The notes: generated by a model not told the origin, from the letters alone. DNA of 64,000 bases from Lingula anatina (GCF_001039355.2 NW_019773513.1:958245-1022244); one strand, 5' to 3'. Shown: positions 40,436 through 46,533, counted from the first letter of the stretch. Program-made: numbers and translations.

Positions 40436-43400
40436 ATTTTTCTTTACCACCAAGTTAACAACATTAAAATTTACAAACCCCTACCCCTACAGTTCCAGAA
40501 TCCTGGCAAAATGTAAACATGTCCACAAAAGTACTATAATAAAAAGTACATTCAGTTTATTGTAATATCACAATACCATAAAACTAAAAACAAATATACA
40601 CAAACCATGGTGCCATTAGCCAATGCTGGTTCAACAGTGAGTTCATCGGGTGCTCCACCATTGACATAAAAAATGTAAGCACACCCTCCCATTGGGCCCA
40701 CAAGAAAGTCTTCATTCCCAGTCTTGAATGCAGCTTGGTCTCCAACTGATGCACCACTGCAGTTAACTCTAAACATACCATCTGAATTGAACAAAATTGT
40801 ATACATGTATTGATTCAAGTACGACTTATGTCACAGGAAACACACACACACACACACACACACCTGTACTATATTATGAGCATTGCTCTGCAATTTCTCC
40901 ATTCCAGAGACCTCTGACATTGAGGCCGAAATAAGACATATAAGGCTTGAGCACACTTAAATTACAATGCGCCCATAGTAACTTTGTCATTTCTGACTGG
41001 AGCATTTCTGAGTGAGCTCCTAAAAAGCTTGCAGTATTTTCCTTGCTCAGCTTCTAAAAAAATCTTTATCTACTAGCTTAGACCCTCAAAACCGAATATT
41101 TACCTTGTTGGTACCAATCAAATTGATCAGTGTAGTCATTCTGTATGCCACATCTGTCTTGGTCTATTCCAGGATTGCATGGCTCAACTTTAAGCTGACA
41201 TACTGCAGAAAAAACAAAATAAAAACATTGTGTTTAGAATTTGGAAACACATCAGTAATTCTAATAGACACAATAAGGGCAGTAAAGCCAGGCCTGTAGT
41301 CAGGGGGGAGTCGGGGGGTTCAAAAGAATCCCCCTTTTTGCTGGAAAAAGGTCCACTCTGGGTAAATTTGATCCAGGTAAACTAAGGTTTCATGACAAAA
41401 AGTCCACATTTTCAGAAAAAGACCCCCTCCCCCCCCTTAACAATTCCTAGCTACAGGCCTGAAAGCCAAAAGACATTTTCCGAAGCAAGCCCCAGGAGTT
41501 TGACTTTAGACTGCAGGTTATATACATTTAAAACAAAAAAAATCACTAAACTATACTATAGTGACCACACTTAAGCTGAAAGATTAAGCAGAAAGCTACT
41601 GTTCTACATTATATTGCTGTATAGCTCTTTAAGTTGCTAAAAAACTGTAAATGCAAACCTTAAACTCTGAAAATCAACAAAGACTTTTTGTGACCAAATG
41701 GGTGGTTTGATCAAAATGTAACATATGTACCTTCTGGCAATAAATGGGTCTTCAAATTATAGGAAGAAACGGAAGAATGTACTGTACTTGAATTAAAGAA
41801 AAGCCTTAATTTGAAGCAAAATAAGTTAATAAGTGATGGGTCAAGAAAATTCCAATGCTGTGAGAAAACGCAACCCTTATTTACCAACACCTTTTTAATA
41901 ATTAAAGGCATTATCTAACTATTTTTAAAATTCAGTTTTTCACATCCAAAGGTAGAAAACTTTATAATTTCAAGAGATTCGACATTCTACCCAATTCATC
42001 TGGTACATCTTAGACACTTTAATACAGGTAGGGTGCACATAACAGGAATGCCCCCTCTCCCTTTCTCCTCTGTATCGTTTGTCTTAGACCTATGTTCTGG
42101 TCTCATTTTAACAAAACTTAATCTTTAAGTTGAGACTATAATCTTCGTCTGTTAAAGCATTGTTATAGGACCAGTCCTCGTTATCAGGCCCGTAGCCAGC
42201 AAATTCAAAAGGGGGGTTCTTTTTCTGAAAAAGTGGACCTTTTACAATGAAACTTATGTGTACCTAGATAAAAATTTTACCCAAAATGGACCTTTTCCAA
42301 ACCGACTATTACCCCTTTTCCTGACAAAAGGGGCAGTTTTTTCAAAACCCTTTCATGGAATCCTTTCAGGAAAGGGGGGGGGGGGGGGACTGCCCAACAG
42401 CCATATCAAAGTTAAAACGACGATAATGTGAAACGGTGAAAGCAGCCACCGTGAGTTTCATGTCTCTCAGGTAACCGAGTCCCCAGTAATGACAAATCTT
42501 TGCTGGTGATAGAATACAAAGAAGTCTGTTTCCAGTAACCTTTAAAGCTAGTACAGTGACAGGAAGAAGTTGGGAACACATATACTGATTTAGAACCTGC
42601 ACAGCAGCTTAGATCAAGGAGTTATAACACTGTTATAACTCCTTGCTTAGATCGGCATAAATGTTTCCACTGTGCTGTTGCATTATGTACCATCTTACGG
42701 GGTTCAGTTTAACCTTTAACTGTGCAAAAAAAGTCTCTTTTAAGAGAAATTCCTCAAAATTACTTACTATGGCAGTATTTTTAAATAAGTCGGACAAGAT
42801 GTGCAGACGATCGTTCTTCCAAACAGGCTGCGCTCCGAAACGAGACTTCAACCTCGTTTTAGCCGTGACAGTGTGAAGCCGCTAGCAGACCCTTGACAGA
42901 ATCCAGTGCCAGATTAACACGCTATTCAAGTTAGAGGGAGTTTTGAAAAAAAGCACCTTAATTAGAATTTAATAATTTTAAATAAAAGTGTTTACTGCGT
43001 GCTTGCTTCCTTTCTCATGAATACCAATAAAGCAAAGGCAGCCACTGGAAATAAGACAGCATGCAGGGCCTTCTCTCAGCAATTTATATTTTCAGAACAC
43101 AAGGCCTACTTGGTAGTACCAAAAGGAGAAAGACTGCAGAAGCAGCTTTAATACTTTTAGATTTTATGTTTTAAATCAACATTCCTGTAAATTAAATCAC
43201 GTCAACTGGGCTAGGCATCAAGTGCCAGTGGCTTATTTTCGCTAATTCCATCCAATTAGCACCTGTCTAAGTAGGCCTGCAGGCAAACAGTGCTAGTCTG
43301 ATTAACTAGATAGCAGTCACTAGTAGGCCTACTAGGTCACCGGGAGTGGCTAATTAACCTTATCTACAAATCTGAAGGGCTAATCATGGACATAATAAGA

Positions 43401-43955
43401 GGTCCAAGGGCTAATTAAGCTTGATGACACCAGATTTCAGTAGAGTAGTAGGCCTAACCGTCTAAAGAAACCAAGAGAGTGATTTCAAATGTCTAATTTT
43501 ATTACCTCACCTGTAGGCCCCTTTAACCAGCGGACATCATCGCGTGATTAAACAACAGCAATTTGTTTAAGTTGATATTTTTTAATTTAATTTACCTACC
43601 TGCTTCGGTTGTTTATGAATAATTATAGTTCACACCCAGTTTTAACAATAGCCTATAATATATTTATCGTAAATGTCTCAAATCCTTTTTTTTTTAGTTC
43701 AGAATACTTAAAAGGTTGACAGCCAGTTTTCCTTGTTTTGCCCGAAGCCCGGGGCATATTTTAGTCAATAGGTGACTGAAGAGATAAAGCTACCAGACAC
43801 ACTAACTGGCAAGCATTACTGTCATTTGTCACACAGAAGGCTACTCAAGTTTGACTTTTTTTACCTCTTGCACTGTCACGTGTGTTGTTCTGTGCTTCTC
43901 CCAGGACGATCAGGACACATACCAAGTACGCTCCCAGCAGCAAGTTACTTTTTAT
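708..43955 (-). CDS. Giant NIDO-AMOP-VWD / multi-EGF type I transmembrane protein (MUC4/mesh-like), 68 firm exons
   Basis: One minus-strand gene, rebuilt exon by exon from GT/AG borders; exon lengths and phases agree across every junction except one 1-base error in exon 5424-5547. Coding total is about 11.07 kb (about 3,690 residues). Domains from the N terminus: signal peptide, MAM-like modules, Gly-Tyr-Ser microexons, N-glycosylation ladder, EGFs, TSP1, EGFs, NIDO, AMOP, VWD, cadherin-like, 20 EGFs, TSP1, furin-type site, one membrane helix, cytoplasmic tail. The NIDO-AMOP-VWD order is that of MUC4, mesh and mucin-like invertebrate surface proteins, which act in epithelial adhesion or the apical matrix; a similar role here is inference. 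Many EGFs are the calcium-binding type (D-[IVL]-[ND]-E-C). The start-codon exon is not resolved. No gene name is assigned because the N-terminal half matches no architecture I recognise. Confidence 0.85.
1576..1712 (-). CDS. Transmembrane exon
   Basis: The acceptor ...atatcag and donor GTAAGT bound a 137-nt exon (phase 0 in, phase 2 out). It codes a Thr/Pro/Ala-rich stalk with sequons NTT, then one long helix ([20 protein letters not shown] and on) ended by MK, which joins the basic GKKQK of the last exon. This is the only strong membrane segment after the signal peptide, so the protein is type I with the large N-terminal part outside the cell. Confidence 0.88.
2095..3923 (-). CDS. Juxtamembrane region with RKKR processing site (5 exons)
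   Basis: Exons 3862-3923, 3556-3662, 3065-3249, 2514-2580 and 2095-2200 have matching phases (1>0, 0>2, 2>1, 1>2, 2>0). Together they code about 175 residues between the last TSP1 and the membrane helix. The first part is beta-rich ([29 protein letters not shown]), with cysteines in NDFC, VCC and DLC. It ends at SGRKKRA, a furin-type R-K-K-R site, so the ectodomain may be cut and held or shed near the membrane. After the site comes an Ala/Ile/Thr-rich stretch leading to the stalk. The layout recalls SEA or GAIN-like autoprocessing regions, but I recognise no family; the assignment is open. Confidence 0.75.
3489..3543. repeat. (TG)n microsatellite
   Basis: About 27 TG units next to (TC)n at 3470-3485, in the intron beside exon 3556-3662. 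Confidence 0.95.
4381..4554 (-). CDS. TSP1 repeat (C-terminal one)
   Basis: A single phase 1-1 exon of 174 nt codes a thrombospondin type 1 repeat: [20 protein letters not shown], then RNRSC, PCSGD and a closing CNTEYC. The W-x-x-W-x-x-C and C-x-V-T-C-D-G-G pattern and six cysteines are those of the family. In this family the W of W-x-x-W can be C-mannosylated. The exon lies just before the juxtamembrane region. Confidence 0.92.
4945..5073 (-). CDS. EGF (calcium-binding type) exon
   Basis: A 129-nt phase 1-1 exon codes [15 protein letters not shown]... with six cysteines and the C-x-N-x-x-G-G-Y-x-C core of calcium-binding EGFs. It is the last EGF of the 20-unit array, directly before TSP1. 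Confidence 0.9.
5424..5547 (-). CDS. EGF exon carrying a 1-base insertion (frameshift)
   Basis: The exon has a clean acceptor (attccag) and donor (GTGGGT) and begins [20 protein letters not shown], a complement-type EGF. It is 124 nt, while every other phase 1-1 exon here is a multiple of three. In the coding strand the run TTTTT (plus strand AAAAA, 5457-5461) shifts the frame to an early TGA. With one T fewer the text would read on through ...QLGSDGRTC to the donor, keeping the sixth cysteine. Either a homopolymer base-call error or a true loss-of-function allele; error is more likely, because all flanking exons are intact. Confidence 0.8.
6105..8351 (-). CDS. EGF array, C-terminal part: 5 exons, 6 EGFs
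   Basis: Phase 1-1 exons: 8229-8351, 7664-7804, 7193-7315, 6645-6911 (two EGFs in one exon) and 6105-6233. Starts read (A)[39 protein letters not shown] followed by DLDECLAAD, and DINECDAAN. Most have the calcium-binding signature D-x-[ND]-E-C with a C-x-[ND]-x4-[YF]-x-C core, so the stretch should form a stiff calcium-stabilised rod. Unit 8229-8351 lacks the calcium signature and is a GHGC-type EGF like 5424-5547. The exon 6645-6911 pair shows fusion of two units by intron loss or by an original two-unit exon. Confidence 0.9.
6442..6494. repeat. (ATT)n microsatellite
   Basis: About 17 ATT units in the intron before exon 6105-6233; flanked by further imperfect ATT/ATC sequence. Confidence 0.95.
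8638..13165 (-). CDS. EGF array, N-terminal part: 11 single-EGF exons
   Basis: Phase 1-1 exons, one EGF each: 13043-13165 (DQDECYNNS), 12594-12722 (DVDECSRGT), 12044-12166 (DINECSSNP), 11762-11884 (EINECDGDN), 11194-11334 (xEQQCSSSE, non-calcium), 10580-10711 (DVNECLGSH), 10116-10265 (DINECTQTT), 9601-9729 (DKDECASAT), 9022-9147 (DLNECGSSD), 8638-8769 (DENECALES). That is ten listed starts; with 8229-8351 the run continues without a gap. All carry six cysteines. Introns are 300-700 nt, AT-rich, and hold no other gene. Confidence 0.9.
12780..12838. repeat. (AC)n microsatellite
   Basis: About 29 AC units, intronic. Confidence 0.95.
13660..13891 (-). CDS. EGF pair following the cadherin-like domain
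   Basis: A 232-nt exon enters in phase 0 and leaves in phase 1. It begins [12 protein letters not shown], completing an EGF whose first cysteines (CNC) lie at the end of exon 14134-14279. It closes that EGF with [12 protein letters not shown], then a second, atypical EGF starts [10 protein letters not shown] and ends [13 protein letters not shown]. In MUC4-type proteins an EGF of this form follows the VWD and cadherin-like segment. Confidence 0.85.
14134..14792 (-). CDS. Cadherin-like (CADG-type) domain, 2 exons
   Basis: Exon 14649-14792 (phase 1-1) begins [16 protein letters not shown] and contains [18 protein letters not shown]. Exon 14134-14279 (phase 1>0) contains [12 protein letters not shown] and [19 protein letters not shown] before FCNCT. 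The P-P-x-F start, A-T-D-P and x-A-S-D-G-T-A-S features are those of dystroglycan-type cadherin-like domains; they also occur after VWD in mucin-like invertebrate proteins. The family assignment rests on motif reading only. Confidence 0.75.
15099..16879 (-). CDS. VWD (von Willebrand factor type D) domain, 5 exons
   Basis: Exons 16631-16879, 16024-16221, 15668-15778, 15418-15508 and 15099-15283 have consistent phases. The domain opens with [20 protein letters not shown], the VWD start. Exon 15668 carries [18 protein letters not shown], the G-[LM]-x-G-N-[FY]-N-G-D signature. Exon 15099 carries the closing part with [15 protein letters not shown]. This is the MUC4/mesh-style VWD, with fewer cysteines than multimerising VWF. 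It lies directly after AMOP, as in that family. Confidence 0.93.
16919..17001. repeat. (AC)n microsatellite
   Basis: About 41 AC units 40 nt from the acceptor of the VWD first exon; one of the longest in the window. Confidence 0.95.
17489..18868 (-). CDS. AMOP domain with N-terminal flank, 2 exons
   Basis: Exon 18604-18868 (phase 0>1) begins [20 protein letters not shown] and ends with [18 protein letters not shown]. Exon 17489-17839 (phase 1-1) has [30 protein letters not shown], then [20 protein letters not shown]. The spaced CCYD, CC...C and Y-x-x-R-R-P-I-S elements are diagnostic for AMOP (adhesion-associated domain in MUC4 and other proteins). A dispersed repeat copy (17961-18120) sits in the intron. 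Confidence 0.9.
17961..18120. repeat. Dispersed repeat family 1, copy in AMOP intron
   Basis: Shares ...ttctgggt.t.c..gaagac, aagtttacattgac, ctaatttttttctgtcggaagac and tatctctgg with copies at 46435-46534 and 60661-60826. Decayed at the left end. Confidence 0.82.
19328..21200 (-). CDS. NIDO domain, 4 exons
   Basis: Exons 21067-21200, 20608-20799, 19689-19862 and 19328-19438 join in phase 0 (entry phase 1). Landmarks: [20 protein letters not shown], then [14 protein letters not shown], then [14 protein letters not shown], then [20 protein letters not shown]. The a-x-[YF]-x-[IV]-[IV]-V-T-W and x-T-F-Q-x-[IV]-[IV]-x-T-D motifs are those of the nidogen extracellular domain. The order NIDO then AMOP then VWD matches the MUC4/mesh core. 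Confidence 0.92.
21664..21812. mobile_element. Palindromic MITE family 2
   Basis: Left arm ggactaacagatttgcagatcaaatatgg... and right arm ...ccatatttgatctgtggatctgttagtcc are inverted repeats enclosing about 50 bp; gcttgttgc also recurs inverted. A related half-copy lies at 59441-59527. Confidence 0.85.
21839..22129 (-). CDS. Two calcium-binding EGFs in one exon
   Basis: A 291-nt phase 1-1 exon: [12 protein letters not shown]... then [16 protein letters not shown]..., twelve cysteines, ending LRDSCI. It directly precedes NIDO; a palindromic MITE (21664-21812) ends 26 nt from its donor side. Confidence 0.9.
22545..22694 (-). CDS. EGF exon after the first TSP1
   Basis: A 150-nt phase 1-1 exon: [35 protein letters not shown], ending NQCV. 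Six cysteines with a C-x-[VI]-x-[ND]-x-x-G-x-Y-x-C core. Confidence 0.88.
23029..23217 (-). CDS. TSP1 repeat (N-terminal one)
   Basis: A 189-nt phase 1-1 exon: [35 protein letters not shown], ending CNLSRC. W-x-x-W-x-x-C-S-x-x-C-G-x-G is the TSP1 signature. It separates the five NxPC-type EGFs from the calcium-binding EGFs before NIDO. Confidence 0.92.
23582..26354 (-). CDS. Five Notch-type EGFs, one per exon
   Basis: Phase 1-1 exons 26232-26354 ([16 protein letters not shown]), 25814-25927 ([15 protein letters not shown]), 24733-24846 ([16 protein letters not shown]), 24342-24455 ([16 protein letters not shown]) and 23582-23695 ([16 protein letters not shown]). Four are exactly 114 nt, typical of compact Notch/Crumbs-type EGFs with the C-x-x-N-[GQS] loop. 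A 50-bp tandem repeat abuts the acceptor of the last one. Confidence 0.92.
23698..23947. repeat. 50-bp tandem repeat, exactly five copies, at a splice acceptor
   Basis: Five head-to-tail 50-bp units (gataataaagaaaagttgat...actgtgat) differ by only a few bases. The first unit overlaps the polypyrimidine tract of the acceptor of EGF exon 23582-23695, so on the gene strand each unit repeats the tract cttttcttt.ttat followed by a CAG. Confidence 0.97.
25670..25757. repeat. (GT)n(AT)n compound microsatellite
   Basis: About 20 GT units then about 23 AT units, within 60 nt of EGF exon 25814-25927. Confidence 0.95.
26087..26133. repeat. (TC)n microsatellite
   Basis: About 23 TC units, intronic. Confidence 0.95.
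26728..26808 (-). CDS. Proline-rich linker exon
   Basis: An 81-nt phase 1-1 exon codes [20 protein letters not shown] then EPFEPIV. It contains no cysteine and joins MAM-like module 6 to the first EGF. Confidence 0.8.
27658..28676 (-). CDS. MAM-like module 6 (exons A 28545-28676, B 27658-27999)
   Basis: Exon A has [20 protein letters not shown] then FNWTL; exon B has [30 protein letters not shown] and [19 protein letters not shown]. It is the most divergent of the modules but keeps the paired cysteines, the [FN]-W-T-L end of exon A, L-N-C-S at the start of exon B, and V-P-P-G-x-Y near the end. The exon B acceptor is tandemly duplicated (see the 44-bp repeat); only the 3' copy keeps the frame. 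Confidence 0.75.
27972..28059. repeat. 44-bp tandem duplication spanning an exon/intron border
   Basis: The segment gagcagttcaacatcagtcc...atagaaaca occurs twice in a row with period 44. It duplicates the acceptor and first coding bases of exon 27658-27999. Because 44 is not a multiple of three, use of the upstream copy adds 44 nt and reaches a TGA. Confidence 0.97.
28119..28162. repeat. (TG)n microsatellite with CG tail
   Basis: About 20 TG units followed by cgcgcgc, intronic. Confidence 0.93.
28954..29493 (-). CDS. N-glycosylation ladder exon (GNxTxx repeats)
   Basis: A 540-nt phase 1-1 exon. After a short head with three cysteine/tryptophan landmarks ([20 protein letters not shown]) it codes about 125 residues of six-residue units such as GNYTYN and GNDTNF, then a 17-residue higher-order unit in which GNSTFY or GNNTFY is followed by GNYTDD and GNTNY. 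I count about 21 N-x-[ST] sequons. If glycosylated this would be a dense, rigid glycan stalk made by N- rather than O-linked sugars, in a protein whose relatives (MUC4) use O-glycosylated repeats. The DNA behind it includes a 51-bp minisatellite (28998-29150). Confidence 0.85.
28998..29150. repeat. 51-bp coding minisatellite, three copies
   Basis: Three consecutive 51-bp units (ccatagttagtatttccatc...gctgttg), starting at 28998, 29049 and 29100, differ at one or two bases. Each codes 17 residues of the N-glycosylation ladder, so copy-number change keeps the frame. Confidence 0.97.
30016..30984 (-). CDS. MAM-like module 5 with Gly-Tyr-Ser head (exons A 30829-30984, B 30016-30351)
   Basis: Exon A begins [20 protein letters not shown], an in-exon version of the Gly-Tyr-Ser repeat found in the microexon array, then [20 protein letters not shown] and GNWTLN. 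Exon B has [45 protein letters not shown] and [13 protein letters not shown]. Phases are 1-1. Confidence 0.8.
31244..32355 (-). CDS. MAM-like module 4 (exons A 32248-32355, B 31244-31576)
   Basis: Exon [21 protein letters not shown] then GNWTLNTT. Exon [57 protein letters not shown] and [13 protein letters not shown]. Exon A protein is identical to module 3 and exon B differs at a handful of positions, so modules 3 and 4 are a recent tandem duplicate. Confidence 0.82.
32588..33362 (-). CDS. MAM-like module 3 (exons A 33255-33362, B 32588-32920)
   Basis: Same lengths (108 and 333 nt) and phases as module 4. In exon B changes such as N to Y, A to V and S to I are seen against module 4; the [18 protein letters not shown] end is unchanged. 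The introns flanking exon A also match those of module 4 (shared gacag.caaga.actagca stretch next to the donor), marking a segmental duplication. Confidence 0.82.
33742..34321. mobile_element. Harbinger-like MITE with TTA target duplication and a doubled right end
   Basis: Left end ggcccctatttcacacagac at 33742, flanked by TTA (33739-33741); inverted right end ...gtctgtgtgaaataggggca at 34158 followed by TTA. A second right-end copy (about 34165-34321), again followed by TTA, has the same internal segment (agaactgactac...gattacgattcaac). 3-bp TWA target sites and GGCC-type ends are those of PIF/Harbinger MITEs. No coding capacity. It lies in an intron of the giant gene. Confidence 0.8.
34677..36416 (-). 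CDS. MAM-like module 2 (exons A 36318-36416, B 34677-35009)
   Basis: Exon [21 protein letters not shown] then [11 protein letters not shown]. Exon [59 protein letters not shown]. The 1.3-kb intron between the two exons holds a 563-bp inverted-repeat element (35260-35822). Confidence 0.82.
35260..35822. mobile_element. 563-bp element with 116-bp terminal inverted repeats
   Basis: Arms 35260-35375 and 35707-35822 are near-perfect reverse complements (core: ctaccagactcggcacctaa...cagatcgcatttcggagtat). The 331-bp centre has no coding signal. It is a MITE or foldback element in the intron between exons A and B of MAM-like module 2. Confidence 0.88.
36846..38064 (-). CDS. Tandem array of Gly-Tyr-Ser microexons
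   Basis: Firm microexons, all phase 1-1 with tttcag/tgcag acceptors and GTAAT donors: 38032-38064 (33 nt, [10 protein letters not shown]), 37561-37593 (33 nt, [10 protein letters not shown]), 37243-37272 (30 nt, SGSGYYGYS), 36846-36869 (24 nt, SSGSGHS). A fifth at 37011-37037 (27 nt, YFAYYGYS) has a poor TGAG acceptor. Two relics with only the donor half remain near 37426 and 37757. The units code a flexible collagen-like but non-collagen glycine/tyrosine linker. Skipping any unit keeps the frame, so linker length could vary by splicing. Confidence 0.8.
38367..38435 (-). CDS. Linker exon between MAM-like module 1 and microexons
   Basis: A 69-nt phase 1-1 exon: [20 protein letters not shown] then DCS. 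Amphipathic helix-like, one cysteine. It follows the SYCDT end of module 1. Confidence 0.72.
39076..41202 (-). CDS. MAM-like module 1, divergent (exons 41104-41202, 40606-40781, 39076-39244)
   Basis: Exon A (41104-41202, phase 1-1) has [20 protein letters not shown] and TDQFDWYQQ, close to the MAM start C...C-x(1,3)-[QN]-[DN]-x-x-D-x-F-D-W. The B part is split by an extra phase-0 intron: 40606-40781 ([26 protein letters not shown]) and 39076-39244 ([30 protein letters not shown]). It is the N-terminal module and the only one with a three-exon structure. Confidence 0.75.
39370..40346. repeat. Probable dispersed repeat with internal diverged units
   Basis: Two related blocks (gtaggtcaaaggtcaatttcaaggtcacagtatatgac and gtaggtcaaaggtcacagtaag) lie between gtaccaccagctgg (39400) and a palindrome ending ctggtggtac (40346). 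Includes a GC-rich (ggagccggcggag) short tandem repeat at 40240-40290. Non-coding intron sequence. Confidence 0.5.
41289..41461. mobile_element. MITE family 3 (CAGGCCTGTAG ends)
   Basis: Starts caggcctgtagtcag and ends ctagctacaggcctg, inverted; the centre holds ggggggttcaaaagaatccccc and complementary tracts. A related, truncated copy begins at 42185 (caggcccgtagccag...aaaaggggggttcttttt). Confidence 0.8.
42185..42384. repeat. MITE family 3, truncated copy
   Basis: caggcccgtagccagcaaat, then ggacctttt and ggacctttt repeats as in 41289-41461, ending in a poly-G tract near 42384; the right terminus is not found. Confidence 0.65.
42616..42644. repeat. Perfect 14-bp-arm palindrome
   Basis: aaggagttataaca, one base, then its exact complement; weaker pairing continues outward (agatc / gatc). 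In the first intron of the giant gene; function unknown. Confidence 0.9.
43865..43955 (-). CDS. Signal-peptide exon
   Basis: A 91-nt exon (phase 0 in, phase 1 out) codes [20 protein letters not shown] then [10 protein letters not shown]. The hydrophobic core and small residues before AQ fit a signal peptide cut near GEA|Q. No in-frame ATG lies between its acceptor (tttcag) and the exon start, so the initiator Met must come from an upstream exon ending ...ATG| in phase 0. Confidence 0.75.
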
Positions 43956-44776
43956 CTGAAACGATACAGACAAGGGCCGTTAATTGTAGTTTCTTATTTT
44001 GTTGTACGTTAACTGAATTATAATACGAAAATAAAGAAACAAGCTCGAGATAATAATTAGTATACCCTTTTAACTATGTCGAGATAAAAAGGCGAGTTTA
44101 ACGGTAAGGCCTACGTGTTGCAGTTTTATTTGTCTTCTCTCTTATGTCTGCAGGTTAGGGACAATTTTTTGTGCCAAAATAAAGTGAACTTTGTGAATGG
44201 ATAGACTTAAAGACTAAGATGCGTTTACAGATTTACAACAGAAAGTTTTTTATGCATTTTTCGAGAAACAGCGACAAGTCATAACTTTACCCATAAAGGG
44301 ACACTATGAATAAACAAATATAGTATGTAGATAAATGGGCCTACTAGAGGGCCCCATTGGGTATTATCGTTACCCGTGAAAACCACTTTCTATTTATTTC
44401 CCGAGGTGCGTGCAACGTTAATTTTAATTTAGCGATTTTCTGGAGCACCCCATTCCCGTGTCTCTTGAATGTGGCTTTTTATTCTCCGCCCTTCGCGAAA
44501 CGAATGCATTATACACCCAGTGATTCGTTATTTTCAGGATTTTGACACTCATTATCAGTGAGATATGAATAAAGTGATGTTTACTTTGGTTTATGAATTG
44601 ATGATTTTATTTCCCGTGAACAGTGATCATTCCTCCCCCCCCCCCCCCCCCCCAATGGAATCCCCCTAAAGGGTTGTGAAAATACTGATCTGGAACACAT
44701 CGTTCTTTTGAGAAAAGATAGAAATAATGTGTTTTATAAGTGCCACATCTCAAAACGGGCGATGAGCGAAGTAACT

Positions 44777-45004
44777 GGGCTGCCGACTAAATATTCCCGA
44801 CCCAACTAAAAAGCGATGCCGCTAATATTCCCAGGTGGTCTCCCGCCTCCACATGCGTCATTAAACGCATTCAGTCTCGGCTTCGATGTTTAATTGCCAG
44901 GCCCCTGCAGCGACGTCGCGTGTGGAGGCGGGGAGACCATCTAATCAGAGAATTAGCGGCATCGCTTTTTTAGTGAGGTTGGTGGTTCAGTTAGTCCGCG
45001 GATC
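44777..45004. mobile_element. Inverted-repeat element, family 4
   Basis: Arm aaaaagcgatgccgctaat...ggtctcccgcctccacatgcg (44808-44860) pairs with cgcgtgtggaggcggggagacc...attagcggcatcgctttttt (44917-44972). Outer parts pair less well. No coding sequence. Confidence 0.8.
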
Positions 45005-45605
45005 ATCTGTTCTGAATACGCTCTAGATTACACCTGTTATATTGGTACATGTTATAAAATATGCTTTACGCTTGGAAAAGATGCTGTAAACACGGACAGT
45101 GATAAATGAAGATTCATAAAAAAAACAGATATGTTTGTTGTAAACCTCTGTAAACATCAACTTTGGCGAATGTTAAAATATAGTATTTTGTATCTATTTA
45201 CTAAGGTGACATGTGAAGTATAAAAATGGTGCAACACTGATCAAGCGTGATTTAGTACGGGTGGGCCATTTTCGGCATCACAAGACGTCAAATTCCGGCA
45301 AAATGACAGACTATTCGCAATATATTTAAAACGCGACAATCCAATTTAATGCAGGGGACAGGTTGGGGGTATTAATCAGTTTGAGAGTGCAGCTAATCCG
45401 TCTTCTTCTTTTTCTTGAAGTAGGTCTAAAACGAACGAAGTTAAAAATCCCCTGCCCCTAAAAACTCAATAATATACACACATAATGGCATATCAGAATT
45501 CACGCGAGGGAGACTAAACAAATGTCAAGATATTTTCCTTTTTTTCCATTTCATTTATAATTAAGCATTTTTTTATTGTGTTGACATATGATACTATCCA
45601 GTGGT

Positions 45606-46009
45606 TAGGCCACGCTTTTTTATTTTTATGGATGACATCCTCTGGGGACCCCAAAATCGGTGCGAGCGGGCGAAAAAAAAAACAGTCCAAAAAAAAAAAA
45701 AAACTGCTTAAAAAAAGTTATGTTTTCAGTACACAGCTGGAAACACTAATTTACCACAGAAACACGTATCAAACTAACAATATGTCTTTATCCATGCTCT
45801 CAAAATATNATTAGGCCACACTTTTTTATTTTTATGGATGACATCCTCTGGGGACCCCAAAATCGGTGCGAGCGGGCGAAAAAAAAAACAGTAAAAAAAA
45901 AAAAACTGCTTAAGAAAAGTTATGTTTTCAGTACACAGCTGGAAAACTAATTTACCACAGAAACACGTATCAAACTAACAATATGTCTTTATCCATGCTC
46001 TCAAAATAT
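45606..46009. repeat. 200-bp direct duplication around a single N (45810)
   Basis: 45606-45809 and 45812-46009 are nearly identical (ggccac.cttttttattttt...ccatgctctcaaaatat), separated by one N. The pattern fits two overlapping contigs or haplotypes joined without merging. Confidence 0.85.
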
Positions 46010-46434
46010 TAAAGCATTGTGAATAGGGCCTACTTCGTAGAAAGGTAAAAAGTCATGAACATATATGCTGCATATTACCAAATCTATTTAAGGTTATTTC
46101 ATGCATTCTGTTGGTATAGCAATCAATAAAACAAATATCAAATAAACAGCGTGTCTTTATTTGTACTCTCAGAAAAGCATTGTAAACACTTCACAGAATT
46201 TTTAAAAAAATGAAGCAATTTAAGATAGGCCTATGCTTCCTACAGTACTACCAAATCTAAAAAAGGTCATTTTGGTCGATGCCATTTTGTCTACTTCGAC
46301 TCACACGTAGCAGCCAACTATCGGGTGGCCTGTCCGGCCTTCAGTCCACCAAATACCACGACGCTCTTGTCGACCCTTTTTTCGCTACAAAATAAACCTG
46401 GTATGTGCTGCTTTGGACAGAATGTCACTGAAAT

Positions 46435-46533
46435 CAGGGGCGGATTTAGGCCGTCTTCTGGGTCTTCTGGAAGACGGTCAGATTTTAAAGTTTACATTGA
46501 CGTGTGTCTAATTTTTTCTGTCGGAAGACGGTC

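Noticed and set aside
42633-42876. Overlapping frames on both strands, 71-72 codons
   Set aside because: No splice borders with fitting phase, no recognisable domain; position in intron 1 of the giant gene.
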